Source: Paenibacillus sp. FSL H7-0331
Lineage (GTDB): Bacteria > Bacillota > Bacilli > Paenibacillales > NBRC-103111
Reading direction: 5' to 3'
DNA: 64,000 nt
Assembly (NCBI RefSeq): GCF_001956045.1
Contig: NZ_MRTH01000002.1
Location: forward strand, 1-64,000
The translations under genes were made by a program, and so were the position numbers. Below the pieces are notes generated by a model. That model was not told where the DNA came from and ran no database searches. It saw only the letters and a list, made by a program, of their open reading frames with translations. Shown here piece after piece: positions 16,546 through 25,634 of this stretch (position 1 is the first letter of the stretch; each line of letters opens with the position of its first letter).

Positions 16546-18552
16546 ATGAACGATTTGTCAGCCTATCGGGAAGCCTTTATTGAAGAATTGGTGGATCAGC
16601 TTGACCGAATGGAGCAAGAACTGCTTTCGATGGAAAAGGAGGCAGCGGAAGAAACCGTCCAATCTATTTTCCGTGCCGCACACACGATTAAAGGCTCCTC
16701 GGCTGCGATGGGCTTTGATGAAATGAAGTCAGTGACACATGAAGTCGAGCATTTGCTGGATATGATCAGGGGAAAGAAGCTTGAGGTCGATGGGTCGCTT
16801 ATTAATTTGCTGTTCAGCGCATTGGATGTTTTGAAAGCATTACGGGACGAGTATATGCGAGGACTATCGTATTCCGATATTTCAAAATTGGTGTATGATC
16901 TTCAGAATTTCACGAAAGCTCCCTCAAAACCGACTCCATTCAAAAGCTTGCCTGAGCTAACTCTGGAGCAATCGCTGCAGGTGGAGGAAGCTGCGGAATC
17001 AGGGCTGCAGCTGTTGAAAGTCCAGATCAACCTGAGTGAAGATTGTCCGATGATGGCTGCCCGGTTTCAGCTCACGACTCAGGAAATAACTGCAAGCTAC
17101 GGTACGGTTATTTGTTCCGATCCGTCTACTGTGGATTACCATGAGACCGAGGATAGCATATATTCAGAATCTATTTTTCTCATAAGCACCTCTCTCGATA
17201 TGAAGGACGTTCAGGAGCAGTTATCCACACTGACCGACGTCAGGCTGGTTAAGGTAGAAAGCTACAAGCCGTCAAGTAAGCCGAGCAGCACAGTGCCTGT
17301 TCCCAAAGTACAGGTGCAGGAGGATAAGAGCAAGCAGGGACCACAAACTATACGCGTCAGTGTGGAACGTCTGGAGCATCTGATGAATCTTGTAGGAGAG
17401 CTGCTGATTGACCAGACATCGCTTTCCCAGCTGAAGCAGTCGGTATCGAGCCGCTTTGCGAACGAGGAATTTGTGGAAAGACTTAGCGACATCAGTGATC
17501 ATATGTCAAGCATCGTGGAAGAGCTGCAAGAAAGTGTGATGAAAGCTCGTATGCTGCCCATTGAGCATTTATTTAACCGTTTCCCAAGGATGGTTAGAGA
17601 TTTGTCACAGAAGCTGGGCAAAGATATTGAGCTGGTGCTGGAAGGAATGGAAACGGAGCTCGACCGTACGCTGATCGAAGAAATCGGGGATCCCTTGATC
17701 CATCTCATACGCAACGCAGTGGACCACGGTATTGAAGCGGCTGATGTGCGTGCGAGCCAAGGAAAAAGAGTAAAAGGGCGCGTCCGTTTAAATTCGTTTC
17801 ATGAGGATAATCAGGTTGTCATTACGGTAGAGGATGATGGGGCAGGCATCCTGCCTGACAAGATGAAAGCTTCCGCGCTGCGTAAAGGGATTATTACCGA
17901 AGAAGAGGCGGAACGCCTTTCGGACTATCATGCGATATGCCTGATCTTCAGACCAGGATTTTCCACGGCTGCGGCGGTTAGCGAGGTATCGGGGCGCGGC
18001 GTTGGAATGGATATTGTCCGCAACCAGATTGAGCGGTTGAATGGATTAATCGATATCGACTCTAAAGCAGGTCAGGGAACTTGCTTTACAGTGCGAATCC
18101 CGTTGACTCTGGCCATTATTACAGGACTTATGGTAAAGGTTAGCGGCCGTGATTATGTCATTCCGATGAATAACGTCATTGAAATCGTCCGCATACCGAT
18201 GGAGCATATTCAGACCGTTCATGGGGAAAATGTTATTGTTATCCGCGATAAGGTGATTCCTCTCATCTGGCTGCATGGCGCGCTGCAATTGGACAAAAGC
18301 AAGGTGCAGGGTAAGTTCATTCCAATCGTAGTGGTCGGGTCTGCCGAGAAGAAGCTTGCTCTCGCAGTGGATGAATTGTTAGGCAATCAAGAAATCGTGA
18401 TCAAAACGCTCGGTACTTTTTTAGGCAAAATCCCGTTTATTACGGGAGCGACCATCCTGGGCAACGGTAGAGTAGCGCTTATTCTGGAAATAGCGTATTT
18501 GATACAAATGATGAATAAGCATACCGTCGGGCAGCCGGTACATATCATGTAA
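16546..18552 (+). CDS. cheA: Chemotaxis histidine kinase CheA
   Basis: The product is 668 residues. P1 (Hpt) has the phosphorylated His46 in FRAAHTIKGSSAAMGF. A P2-like CheY-binding segment lies about 165-245, then the dimerisation helices (RVSVERLEHLMNLVGELLID), the ATP-binding domain (HLIRNAVDHGIE, then DDGAGI and GRGVGMDIV) and a CheW-like P5 domain to the end. All kinase boxes are present, so it should be active. GGGGAGG precedes the ATG. No cheY, cheB or cheR follows; the next gene is an unrelated regulator. The output partner must be elsewhere in the genome. Confidence 0.92.
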   Translation: MNDLSAYREAFIEELVDQLDRMEQELLSMEKEAAEETVQSIFRAAHTIKGSSAAMGFDEMKSVTHEVEHLLDMIRGKKLEVDGSLINLLFSALDVLKALRDEYMRGLSYSDISKLVYDLQNFTKAPSKPTPFKSLPELTLEQSLQVEEAAESGLQLLKVQINLSEDCPMMAARFQLTTQEITASYGTVICSDPSTVDYHETEDSIYSESIFLISTSLDMKDVQEQLSTLTDVRLVKVESYKPSSKPSSTVPVPKVQVQEDKSKQGPQTIRVSVERLEHLMNLVGELLIDQTSLSQLKQSVSSRFANEEFVERLSDISDHMSSIVEELQESVMKARMLPIEHLFNRFPRMVRDLSQKLGKDIELVLEGMETELDRTLIEEIGDPLIHLIRNAVDHGIEAADVRASQGKRVKGRVRLNSFHEDNQVVITVEDDGAGILPDKMKASALRKGIITEEEAERLSDYHAICLIFRPGFSTAAAVSEVSGRGVGMDIVRNQIERLNGLIDIDSKAGQGTCFTVRIPLTLAIITGLMVKVSGRDYVIPMNNVIEIVRIPMEHIQTVHGENVIVIRDKVIPLIWLHGALQLDKSKVQGKFIPIVVVGSAEKKLALAVDELLGNQEIVIKTLGTFLGKIPFITGATILGNGRVALILEIAYLIQMMNKHTVGQPVHIM

Positions 18553-18565
18553 CCAATATGAATGA

Positions 18566-18594
18566 TTCCGTTCGCTTGATTAATTTGCTATAAT
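18566..18594 (+). promoter_or_regulatory. Putative sigma-A promoter of the ArsR-type gene
   Basis: A perfect TATAAT (18589-18594) lies 37 bp before the ArsR-type start; the -35 (TTCCGT at about 18566) is poor. Weak -35 elements are common at metal-sensor promoters. No clear SmtB-type 12-2-12 operator was found. Confidence 0.45.
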
Positions 18595-18630
18595 ACAGGG
18601 ATAGTTGTCTGGATTGGAAGGTGTGATCAT

Positions 18631-19002
18631 ATGGAACCGTCCCTTGGTACAGTCGAGGATTGTGAATCATCGTGTTTTGGCTCGGAAGCAGATCTCAATC
18701 AAGTTAGGGAAAAGATGATTGATGAGGAGTCGGCCGTTCAGCTTGCCGATTGGTTTAAAGCATTTAGCGACCCGACCCGCGTAAAATTAATTGGTGCACT
18801 GCTTCAAAAGGAGCTCTGTGTTCACGACCTATCCGTACTACTGGATATGGGACAATCTGCAGTATCCCATCAGCTGCGTTATCTTCGCAATATGAGAATC
18901 GTGAAGCGTCGTAAAGCCGGCAAAACCGTCTTTTACTCACTGGATGATTCACATATTGAAGAGATTTTTGTGCAGACCCTGCAGCATACGAAGCATGGTT
19001 AA
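18631..19002 (+). CDS. ArsR/SmtB-family metal-sensing repressor
   Basis: The product is 123 residues: an N-terminal cysteine pair (DCESSCF), a winged helix (FKAFSDPTRVKLIGALLQK, ELCVHDLSVLLDMGQSAVSH) and a C-terminal helix DDSHIEEIFVQTLQHTKH. The Asp-x-His ... His-x-x-His pattern of that last helix matches the alpha-5 zinc site of SmtB/CzrA; the N-terminal cysteines with ELCVHDL resemble the alpha-3N site of CadC/ZiaR. It should bind operator DNA until Zn(II), Cd(II) or similar binds. No metal efflux gene adjoins it, so its target is distant. GGAAGGTG precedes the ATG. Confidence 0.85.
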   Translation: MEPSLGTVEDCESSCFGSEADLNQVREKMIDEESAVQLADWFKAFSDPTRVKLIGALLQKELCVHDLSVLLDMGQSAVSHQLRYLRNMRIVKRRKAGKTVFYSLDDSHIEEIFVQTLQHTKHG

Positions 19003-19048
19003 TCGTTAACCAGCCCTGCACCTTCATGGGTATGGTCTTGCTTATGAC

Positions 19049-19091
19049 AAAGCCCGCAAGTACACGGTCAATACCGTTACTTGCGGGCTTT
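19049..19091. terminator. Bidirectional terminator
   Basis: A perfect 14-bp stem (AAAGCCCGCAAGTA with TACTTGCGGGCTTT) around a 15-base loop lies between the convergent ArsR-type and GH18 genes. Confidence 0.85.
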
Positions 19092-19138
19092 GTGGTTACG
19101 TTTAGAGTAACGCTCAGGATTCATTAAATTATGAAAAG

Positions 19139-21052
19139 CTATTTTTGCTGAATCATCATTTTCCACAGATCGGCTGAATCGTACCCGAGTCTCCAGGCTG
19201 CGACGCCGCCGAGATCATATTTTTTGGCGATATCGATACGGGCTTTGACGGTGGCTTCATCCTCCAGCCAGAATACTCGTTTGTTCCCATCCTGCTCATA
19301 CTCGACCCGATATTGGCCGAATTTGTCATCCCAGGTTTGTGTAGCTTTTTTACTTTTGATCAAAGCAGGTAAATCCTTCATCAGCAGAGCACGATTATCA
19401 ACGAGCTGACCGCTTTCATCGATCTGCCATTCACGCACGTAGAAAGGAATCCCCATAATAAGCTTGTCTCTCGGGATACCGTATGACAGGAACTCTTGAA
19501 CACCTTCCTCGACCCACTGCAGCCCGGCTACCGAGCCAGCTTCAGGTCCGGATCTCCAGTGCTGATCATACGTCATCGTGATGATGTAATCAACGGTTTC
19601 TCCCAGCTTCTCATGATCATAGGCTGTCTGTGCATTCCATTTCACACTGCCACGCGGCAAATCGATAGAAATCTTAAGACCTTCAGCATGCGCGGCAGCC
19701 GTCAAATTTTTGACAAAGGCTGTGTATGGAGCGCGGTCCTTACCGGCAACACTTTCAAAATCGATGTTCAAGCCTTCGACACCCAATTGGGCACCTTTAC
19801 TTACCAGCGCTTGGATAAACTTTTTTTGTGCATCAGCATTAGCTAAAAATTTGGTCGTTAACGCGGCGTCAAATTGATTGTTAATTAATGGATAGACACG
19901 AACGTTTTGCGCTTTCAGCCAAGCAACGGTGTCCTTATTGGACGTATCCGTCAGAGTGCCTGATGCATCAGCAAGCGTAAAATACGTTGGTGATACCACG
20001 TCCAGCCCTACCGTATTGTTCACATGCGCGCGAATCGTATCATTGTTGGAGCTTCCGTTCCATCCCCAGAATTGCAGCATCCGGAAGTTGTCCCATACCT
20101 TAAAGCTATCATCCAACAAGCGGATGGAGGCATTGCTGAAGCTCAGCGCGTAATTAACAGCATCCGGCAAAATGGATGAGTCGGAGATCCACTTATCATT
20201 TTGGAATACCTGGTAGTAGGGATAATTAGTCCAAATGTCTTTCGGTGAATCATTTTTAGTAATACGGGTATGGTCAAAAGACTTTGCGTAGGCTATGGCG
20301 TCATCAAGGCTAAGAAAGGCATTCAGCAGTGACGAATATTGATATACCTTATATATTTTTTCATTGGATAAAATGGTCTGGTTGTTCTTGTCTGATCTGA
20401 CTACACTGGAATTTCCCCACGCTGCAGCCTCACGAACGGCATCCTCCAAATAAGCGAAGGACCAGCTATCCTGCGTGGACTTGCCTTGATATACCTGGTA
20501 CACCTTGGGTCCTGCACGAAGCTCGCCTTTGCTGGATTCCGGAATGTTGTCCCAAATCCATTGGTGGTCGCGAAGATCGATGATATGTACATTGCCCCAT
20601 TTGGCGCCCTCAGCTTTAGCTTGGGCCAATGTAGTGAATTCCCATGAATCCAGTGTGAGTTCACCTTGATATAAGCGGTACTGAGGATAGTTATTCCAGA
20701 CCCATCCATCGGAACGTAGATCCCGAATGCTGGCATGACCCCAATTGGAGGCTTCACGAATGGCTTGATCCAGCGTGGCAAATTCCCAAGCGGAGCTGCT
20801 TATTCCATTCTGGTACATTTTATAACGAGGATAGTTGTTCCATAGCCATTTACGTGTGCTAATTTCCTCGACATGCGTGCTTGTATACTGCTTGGCGTAA
20901 TTCTCGGCAGAGCTATAATCGGAGGTTTCTACTAAAATTCGGTCATCCTGATAAACCCGATATTTGGACGTCTTGTCTGCGGCCAGAGCCGTACCGGATG
21001 AAGTGAGGAGCAGCGCCAATATGGATAGGACCAGAACGGTGTTGCGCTTCAA
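19139..21052 (-). CDS. Secreted GH18-family hydrolase with six N-terminal repeats
   Basis: The product is 637 residues starting at TTG 21052; AAGAGG lies 10 bases upstream and the nearby ATG is out of frame. A signal peptide (about 1-25) precedes six repeats of about 45 residues (see repeat entry). The C-terminal GH18 barrel (about 330-637) resembles the YaaH/SleL/YdhD spore cortex group: GVEGLNIDFESVAGKDRAPY carries the catalytic DxE, followed by ISIDLPRGS, YIITMTYDQH and a final GGVAAWRLGYDS. It probably cleaves peptidoglycan or chitin-like glycans in the wall or spore cortex. Confidence 0.85.
   Translation of the reverse strand: MKRNTVLVLSILALLLTSSGTALAADKTSKYRVYQDDRILVETSDYSSAENYAKQYTSTHVEEISTRKWLWNNYPRYKMYQNGISSSAWEFATLDQAIREASNWGHASIRDLRSDGWVWNNYPQYRLYQGELTLDSWEFTTLAQAKAEGAKWGNVHIIDLRDHQWIWDNIPESSKGELRAGPKVYQVYQGKSTQDSWSFAYLEDAVREAAAWGNSSVVRSDKNNQTILSNEKIYKVYQYSSLLNAFLSLDDAIAYAKSFDHTRITKNDSPKDIWTNYPYYQVFQNDKWISDSSILPDAVNYALSFSNASIRLLDDSFKVWDNFRMLQFWGWNGSSNNDTIRAHVNNTVGLDVVSPTYFTLADASGTLTDTSNKDTVAWLKAQNVRVYPLINNQFDAALTTKFLANADAQKKFIQALVSKGAQLGVEGLNIDFESVAGKDRAPYTAFVKNLTAAAHAEGLKISIDLPRGSVKWNAQTAYDHEKLGETVDYIITMTYDQHWRSGPEAGSVAGLQWVEEGVQEFLSYGIPRDKLIMGIPFYVREWQIDESGQLVDNRALLMKDLPALIKSKKATQTWDDKFGQYRVEYEQDGNKRVFWLEDEATVKARIDIAKKYDLGGVAAWRLGYDSADLWKMMIQQK
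20060..20965 (-). repeat. Six protein repeats of about 45 residues in the GH18 protein
   Basis: Each unit has Y-x-V/M/L-Y/F-Q, then a short variable loop, an S-W-x-F-like strand, an A-x-x-x-A helix, and ends in W-x-N-Y-P-like residues (for example KWLWNNYPRYKMYQ, GWVWNNYPQYRLYQ, QWIWDNIP, DIWTNYPYYQVFQ). The second and third units are the most similar. The units are likely to bind wall glycan; the family is not recognised. Confidence 0.7.
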
Positions 21053-21249
21053 GTTGCATCAGCCTCTTTCTACTAGTTACTAATCTATTAAACGTAATAT
21101 AGCACGCAGAAGTTGCGAGGAAAATAATAGAAAGGAAAATTATTCCGGGTAAAAGTAACAAATCTGTGGACGAATGTGAATCAGTTGTTTCCGTTTTCCA
21201 GCCTTCTTGATACAATAAGAATACCCGTAGCTACTGCTATGTCGGATGT

Positions 21250-21810
21250 ATGGAAAAGGCGGTTATCGGTATGCAGAAATATCCACAGGCTTATATCAAT
21301 TATCTGATACATTTTCATGCGGAAAGAGATTATTTTGAATGTCATGAAGTATTGGAAGAGTACTGGAAGGAACATCCCGGCGATCTATGGGCCTCCACTT
21401 ATGTGGGACTGATTCAGGTTGCCGTTTCGTTATATCACTGGCGCAGGCATAATTACGCAGGAGCTGAGAAGATGCTGCGCAGCGCGCTAACCCAGTTGAA
21501 GGATACAGATTTGGTACAGTTGGGCATAGAGGCTGACGTATTTCGTACAACACTTTCGCGGCGTTTGGAAATACTGGACAATCCTGAAGATAGGCAGTAC
21601 GAGGATTTGGATATCCCGCTTGCAGACCCGCAGCTGGAGGCACTTTGCCTGGAGCATTGTAGTGAAAGTGAGCTGACATGGCGGCGCCCCAGTGATCTAA
21701 GCAACACACAACTTATCCATAAGCATACCCTGCGAGACCGTGCACCCGTTATACTGGAGCGGGAGCGCAGCAGGCAGATGAAATTGTTAGCAAAGAGGGA
21801 CAAAGGATGA
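21250..21810 (+). CDS. DUF309 domain protein
   Basis: The product is 186 residues (179 if started at ATG 21271, which fits the upstream AAGGCGG better). The N-terminal domain carries the DUF309 signature: FHAERDYFECHEVLEEYWKE and GLIQVAVSLYHWRRHN. The fold is helical with conserved His/Glu that could bind metal, but no activity is established. The last 60 residues are less typical. Its stop overlaps the start of the response-regulator gene (ATGA, 21807-21810), so it is coupled to the two-component system. Confidence 0.8.
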   Translation: MEKAVIGMQKYPQAYINYLIHFHAERDYFECHEVLEEYWKEHPGDLWASTYVGLIQVAVSLYHWRRHNYAGAEKMLRSALTQLKDTDLVQLGIEADVFRTTLSRRLEILDNPEDRQYEDLDIPLADPQLEALCLEHCSESELTWRRPSDLSNTQLIHKHTLRDRAPVILERERSRQMKLLAKRDKG

Positions 21811-22547
21811 GTAAAGAGTATAAGCACGGTAAAATTATGATCGTTGATGATGAACCGAACATTGTTGAAGTCATCCGGTTGTATCTGGAGCATGCAGGCT
21901 ACGAGCCAATCATTGCTTACCGGGGTGGTGAGGTACTGCAAACCGTACGGATTCAGCAGCCTGATCTGGTGCTTCTGGATGTGATGCTTCCGGATCATTC
22001 CGGCTTTGAGCTGTGCAGCCGTATTCGAAGTGAATCGGGAGCTCTTGCGCATACACCTATTATTTTCCTCACCGCCAAAGGCGAGTCGATAGACAAGCTA
22101 AGGGCCTTCAATCTGGGTATCGACGATTATATTGTAAAACCGTTTGATCCCAATGAGCTGATTGCCCGAATTAAAGCCGTATTACGTCGGACACAATTGC
22201 AGAATACGACTGCAAATACGGGTTCCGAGCAGGATCGGGAGAAGCTGCTGCGAATGGGTGCTCTGATGATCGATCCAGGCCAATACAAGGTCACCTTGGA
22301 TGGCAAACGGGTCGATTTAACCCCTAAGGAGATCGAGCTGCTTTATTTTCTGGCCTCAAATCCGGGGAGGGTATACTCGCGTGAGGACTTGCTTGGTTAT
22401 GTGTGGAACTTCGATTTTAGCGGAGGCACACGTACGGTAGACGCTCATGTCAAAAATTTACGCAAAAAGCTGGGTGCCAGCACTGATTGGGCGATTCAAA
22501 CCCTCTGGGGGATCGGCTATTCATTCGAGGTCATGCAGCATGCGTAA
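21807..22547 (+). CDS. OmpR/PhoB-family response regulator
   Basis: The product is 246 residues. The receiver domain has the acidic pair Asp14-Asp15, phospho-acceptor Asp58 (VLLDVMLPDHSG), Thr in FLTAKG, and Lys in DDYIVKPFDP. The winged-helix DNA-binding domain (about 148-243) has VDLTPKEIELLYFLASNPG and GGTRTVDAHVKNLRKKLG. It overlaps the DUF309 gene upstream and the histidine kinase downstream, so the three are one operon. The target genes are unknown. Confidence 0.92.
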   Translation: MSKEYKHGKIMIVDDEPNIVEVIRLYLEHAGYEPIIAYRGGEVLQTVRIQQPDLVLLDVMLPDHSGFELCSRIRSESGALAHTPIIFLTAKGESIDKLRAFNLGIDDYIVKPFDPNELIARIKAVLRRTQLQNTTANTGSEQDREKLLRMGALMIDPGQYKVTLDGKRVDLTPKEIELLYFLASNPGRVYSREDLLGYVWNFDFSGGTRTVDAHVKNLRKKLGASTDWAIQTLWGIGYSFEVMQHA

Positions 22548-23985
22548 ACCTTGGTTTAGCAGCTTTTATATCAAAATTTTCTTAACGTTCCTGGTCACGT
22601 GTATTTTGTTCTTTGTCGGATTGGCCGTGTTCTGGAATTATTACTTTACCGATTTATTTTATAAGGATAAAAAAGAAATGCTCTCCTCCCGTTTTGGTGA
22701 AGTCGCCAAGCTGCTGCCATCTATTCAGGAGGGAACGATTTCAACACGTGAAATGCGATTTGGTGTACGGATTATTGCCCGAAGCATTAATGGTCAGGTG
22801 TGGCTTGTCGATAGCTCGGGTATGATTCTTAATGGTTCGTCAGAGCGTGAAGGGACGCTAATTCCGAAGGTTGTGGATACGTTGTTTATCGATGGCCTGA
22901 AGGGACAGGCAGGCTTCGTGGCAGGCGAATACAAGCTGGATGAGCGGGCGCGAGGGGGCACCTTGACTTATTATGCACCATCGCAGCTGAACGGGAAGCC
23001 GATTGTGATTTTCCTGAATGTGCCTGCAATTGAGGTAAGTGAAGCGCTAGCTGCTGTACGCTGGAATATTTCGGTCCCATTGTTATTTTCATTATTGACG
23101 GTAGGTTTGATCTTGTACGTGATCTCCCGTAAGCTGGCAGGGCCGTTGCAGCAGATGAACCGGGCTGCGCTTGAGCTTGCAGGTGGAGATTTTACAGTAA
23201 GAGTGCCCGTGACCTCCAAGGATGAAATAGGTGAGCTGGCCAGCAGCTTTAACTTCATGGTGGATCAGCTGGTGAATTGGGAGGATGCGAGGCAGGAGTT
23301 TTTGGCTAATGTATCCCATGAGCTGCGTTCACCTCTAACCTCACTGAGAGGGCTCATCATCGCAATGAATGACAAGATTATTCCCGAGGATAAATACGGC
23401 CATTATTTAAAAATATGTGATTACGAGGTACAGCGCCTGCAGCGTCTTGTTAATGATTTGCTGGATCTGGCAAGAATTCAGAATGGTATGGATGTTTTTC
23501 TGACCTATCCGATGGACATCGTAGGCAAAACCCGTGAAGTGCTGGATCTGATCAAGCCGACTCTGGCTGACAAAAAAATCACCCTGCTGGAGCAGCTTCC
23601 GGAAGAAACGTATAATCCGATCGTGTCCGATCTGGACGATGACCGTTTTGCACAAATCTTACAAAATCTTTTGCACAATGCGATCCAGTTCACTCCATCG
23701 GGAGGGACGATTACAGTTCGTGTATGTGAGGAGGACGGAAACGGAACGATCTATATTCTTGACACGGGTATAGGCATATCGGGCGATGAGCTGCAGCGGA
23801 TCTGGGAGCGTTTCTATAAAGCCGAGCATTCACGGATTTCCCGATCTGAGGGTACGGGGCTTGGGCTTACTATTGTGAAGCACCTGGTTAACGGAATGAA
23901 AGGTACGATCGAGGTTGCGAGTGAGGTAGGCGTAGGAACCGAGTTTAAGCTGTCATTTCCACTCAGCGAGCATGAAGGAGCTTAG
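22540..23985 (+). CDS. Membrane sensor histidine kinase
   Basis: The product is 481 residues from ATG 22540, overlapping the response-regulator stop. A membrane segment (about 10-34) is followed by an extracellular sensor of about 135 residues, a second membrane segment (about 170-195), HAMP (SRKLAGPLQQMNRAALELAG), the HisKA box NVSHELRSPLTSL with His260, and an ATPase domain (NLLHNAIQFTP, DTGIGI, GTGLGLTIVKHLV). All boxes are complete. The sensor domain has no motif that reveals its signal. It is the cognate kinase of the response regulator upstream. Confidence 0.92.
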   Translation: MRKPWFSSFYIKIFLTFLVTCILFFVGLAVFWNYYFTDLFYKDKKEMLSSRFGEVAKLLPSIQEGTISTREMRFGVRIIARSINGQVWLVDSSGMILNGSSEREGTLIPKVVDTLFIDGLKGQAGFVAGEYKLDERARGGTLTYYAPSQLNGKPIVIFLNVPAIEVSEALAAVRWNISVPLLFSLLTVGLILYVISRKLAGPLQQMNRAALELAGGDFTVRVPVTSKDEIGELASSFNFMVDQLVNWEDARQEFLANVSHELRSPLTSLRGLIIAMNDKIIPEDKYGHYLKICDYEVQRLQRLVNDLLDLARIQNGMDVFLTYPMDIVGKTREVLDLIKPTLADKKITLLEQLPEETYNPIVSDLDDDRFAQILQNLLHNAIQFTPSGGTITVRVCEEDGNGTIYILDTGIGISGDELQRIWERFYKAEHSRISRSEGTGLGLTIVKHLVNGMKGTIEVASEVGVGTEFKLSFPLSEHEGA

Positions 23986-24059
23986 TCTTCATACTCGCTT
24001 GTCTTTTGTTATGAGCCATGCCCAATCTGTTTCTCTGAACTTCCACAGTCTGGTAGCTG

Positions 24060-25358
24060 CTACGATTTGAGAATTCGTTTTTGTCTCGCTTGTACAAGCC
24101 ATTGCGGGTATTCATTAAACAATCTGTCATACAGTTCACTGTCACTGACGGTATCAATATCATCAAGGGCAAAAAAGTCGGCATTATCAATGAATCTACC
24201 TGGCAGGTCGTCCAGTTCTTCCAATACACCATAGTAAGATTGTCCCAAGCCGACAAATTGCCAAAAGATCCCGAGCTTTGAGCTCTCAATCAAAATCTTC
24301 GATATTCCCTCAGTTTCATAGATGCCACCGTCACTGAAAAAGATAACATAAACGGGCAGGCGATCATTGGGCTCCTCTTTACTATATTTTTTTATCACGT
24401 CACGCATAACTTCCGGCTCATTGTTGCCGCCTCCAGCAGCACCTAAGGTGTAGGTGCGTTTTACATAGTTTTCATAATCAGTGGCAGTAACACTACCGGT
24501 ACGCATGCTACTATCTGCAAAAAACCATACATCCAGTTGTCCGTCATCATCCATGCTGGAGGCGATAGCTAACACTTTTTCGAAGGCACGCTGAACAGTG
24601 CCATTTAGATAAAGGTTGAACATGGAACCAGAAGCGTCAAAGACAACGGCAACACGGGCCTTTTCATTTGCAATTTTATTTTTGGCAAGAGAGATTTCTA
24701 CTTTCTTTTTCAGCAGGTCTATTTTGTTGAGATTAATTTTCGTTTCTACAGGGGGCGCGGCAGCAGCGGCAGATTCAGCTACAACAGCGTCATGACCTGC
24801 ATCGTCTTGGTTGTCTATAACCTCAAGTCCGTAATGTTTGCATAAGTCATCTAATCCTCCGAAAAAACCACTTCCGATCGCGCTGAACTTCCATTCCCCG
24901 TTATGTAAATAAAACTCTCCAACAACAATCGCTGTTTCTTTAGTAAGATCCTTGCCGAACTCAAATTTGATCGTCGTTTCTTTACCGCCCGGGTCAACAA
25001 TCTCCAGATAGGTATTGGATACTTGATTAAAATACTGGTTTAATTTCTTGCCTTCATGGATCGTTAGCGTAAGCGCAATTTTATGGATCGAGGAGGATAA
25101 TCGGCTCCAGTCCATTGTGAATTGTCCACTTTGGGCGTTGCTGCCTGCCGTATACGACACAGAATGATCAGAGCTTACAGGATTTCCATAAAAAATGAAA
25201 TCTTCATCCTGCGCACATATACCAGAGCTGGATAATAAAAATGCGGAAGCGTCCACCTCAATCTGAGTACCAGCCGTTTTCCAACCAATATGAACCTGTA
25301 CATTTTTATGATTTCGATTTTTGGTGACATCGATTTTCTGTCCTTTTTGCAGCAGCAT
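24060..25358 (-). CDS. TerD-VWA fusion protein
   Basis: The product is 432 residues. Residues 1-190 are a TerD domain: LLQKGQKIDVTKN, then FIFYGN and AIVVGEFYLHNGEWKFSAIG, which carries Ca-binding residues in TerD proteins. After an alanine-rich linker (about 195-225), a VWA domain follows (about 234-410) with an intact MIDAS, DASGSM at 241-246, plus conserved Thr and a later FFSDGG. AGGAGG precedes the ATG. TerD and VWA proteins normally occur as separate genes in tellurite/stress clusters with terB, terC and terE; none is near here, so this looks self-contained. A role in stress or phage response is inference. Confidence 0.88.
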   Translation of the reverse strand: MLLQKGQKIDVTKNRNHKNVQVHIGWKTAGTQIEVDASAFLLSSSGICAQDEDFIFYGNPVSSDHSVSYTAGSNAQSGQFTMDWSRLSSSIHKIALTLTIHEGKKLNQYFNQVSNTYLEIVDPGGKETTIKFEFGKDLTKETAIVVGEFYLHNGEWKFSAIGSGFFGGLDDLCKHYGLEVIDNQDDAGHDAVVAESAAAAAPPVETKINLNKIDLLKKKVEISLAKNKIANEKARVAVVFDASGSMFNLYLNGTVQRAFEKVLAIASSMDDDGQLDVWFFADSSMRTGSVTATDYENYVKRTYTLGAAGGGNNEPEVMRDVIKKYSKEEPNDRLPVYVIFFSDGGIYETEGISKILIESSKLGIFWQFVGLGQSYYGVLEELDDLPGRFIDNADFFALDDIDTVSDSELYDRLFNEYPQWLVQARQKRILKS

Positions 25359-25634
25359 GTTGCGTTCCTCCTAATGATTCCTCATGGACTGAGGTTATGG
25401 GTATGTTGTATCACTTCCAACTATATCAAAAATAGGAATCTAGCACCATATTTAATGCAAGTCACTTTAATAGAAACCTGGAAAAAGATTTTACATAATA
25501 TTCACAAATCTCTCATAGTTTCATCGAAATTGCGCTATATGCTGTTGATAACAGATGGAACGTGTGATTGAATGAACAAGGCATGTATCTGCTTATGCAG
25601 TTGATTTACTGCGATAATTTTAGGAGGCGATCCC

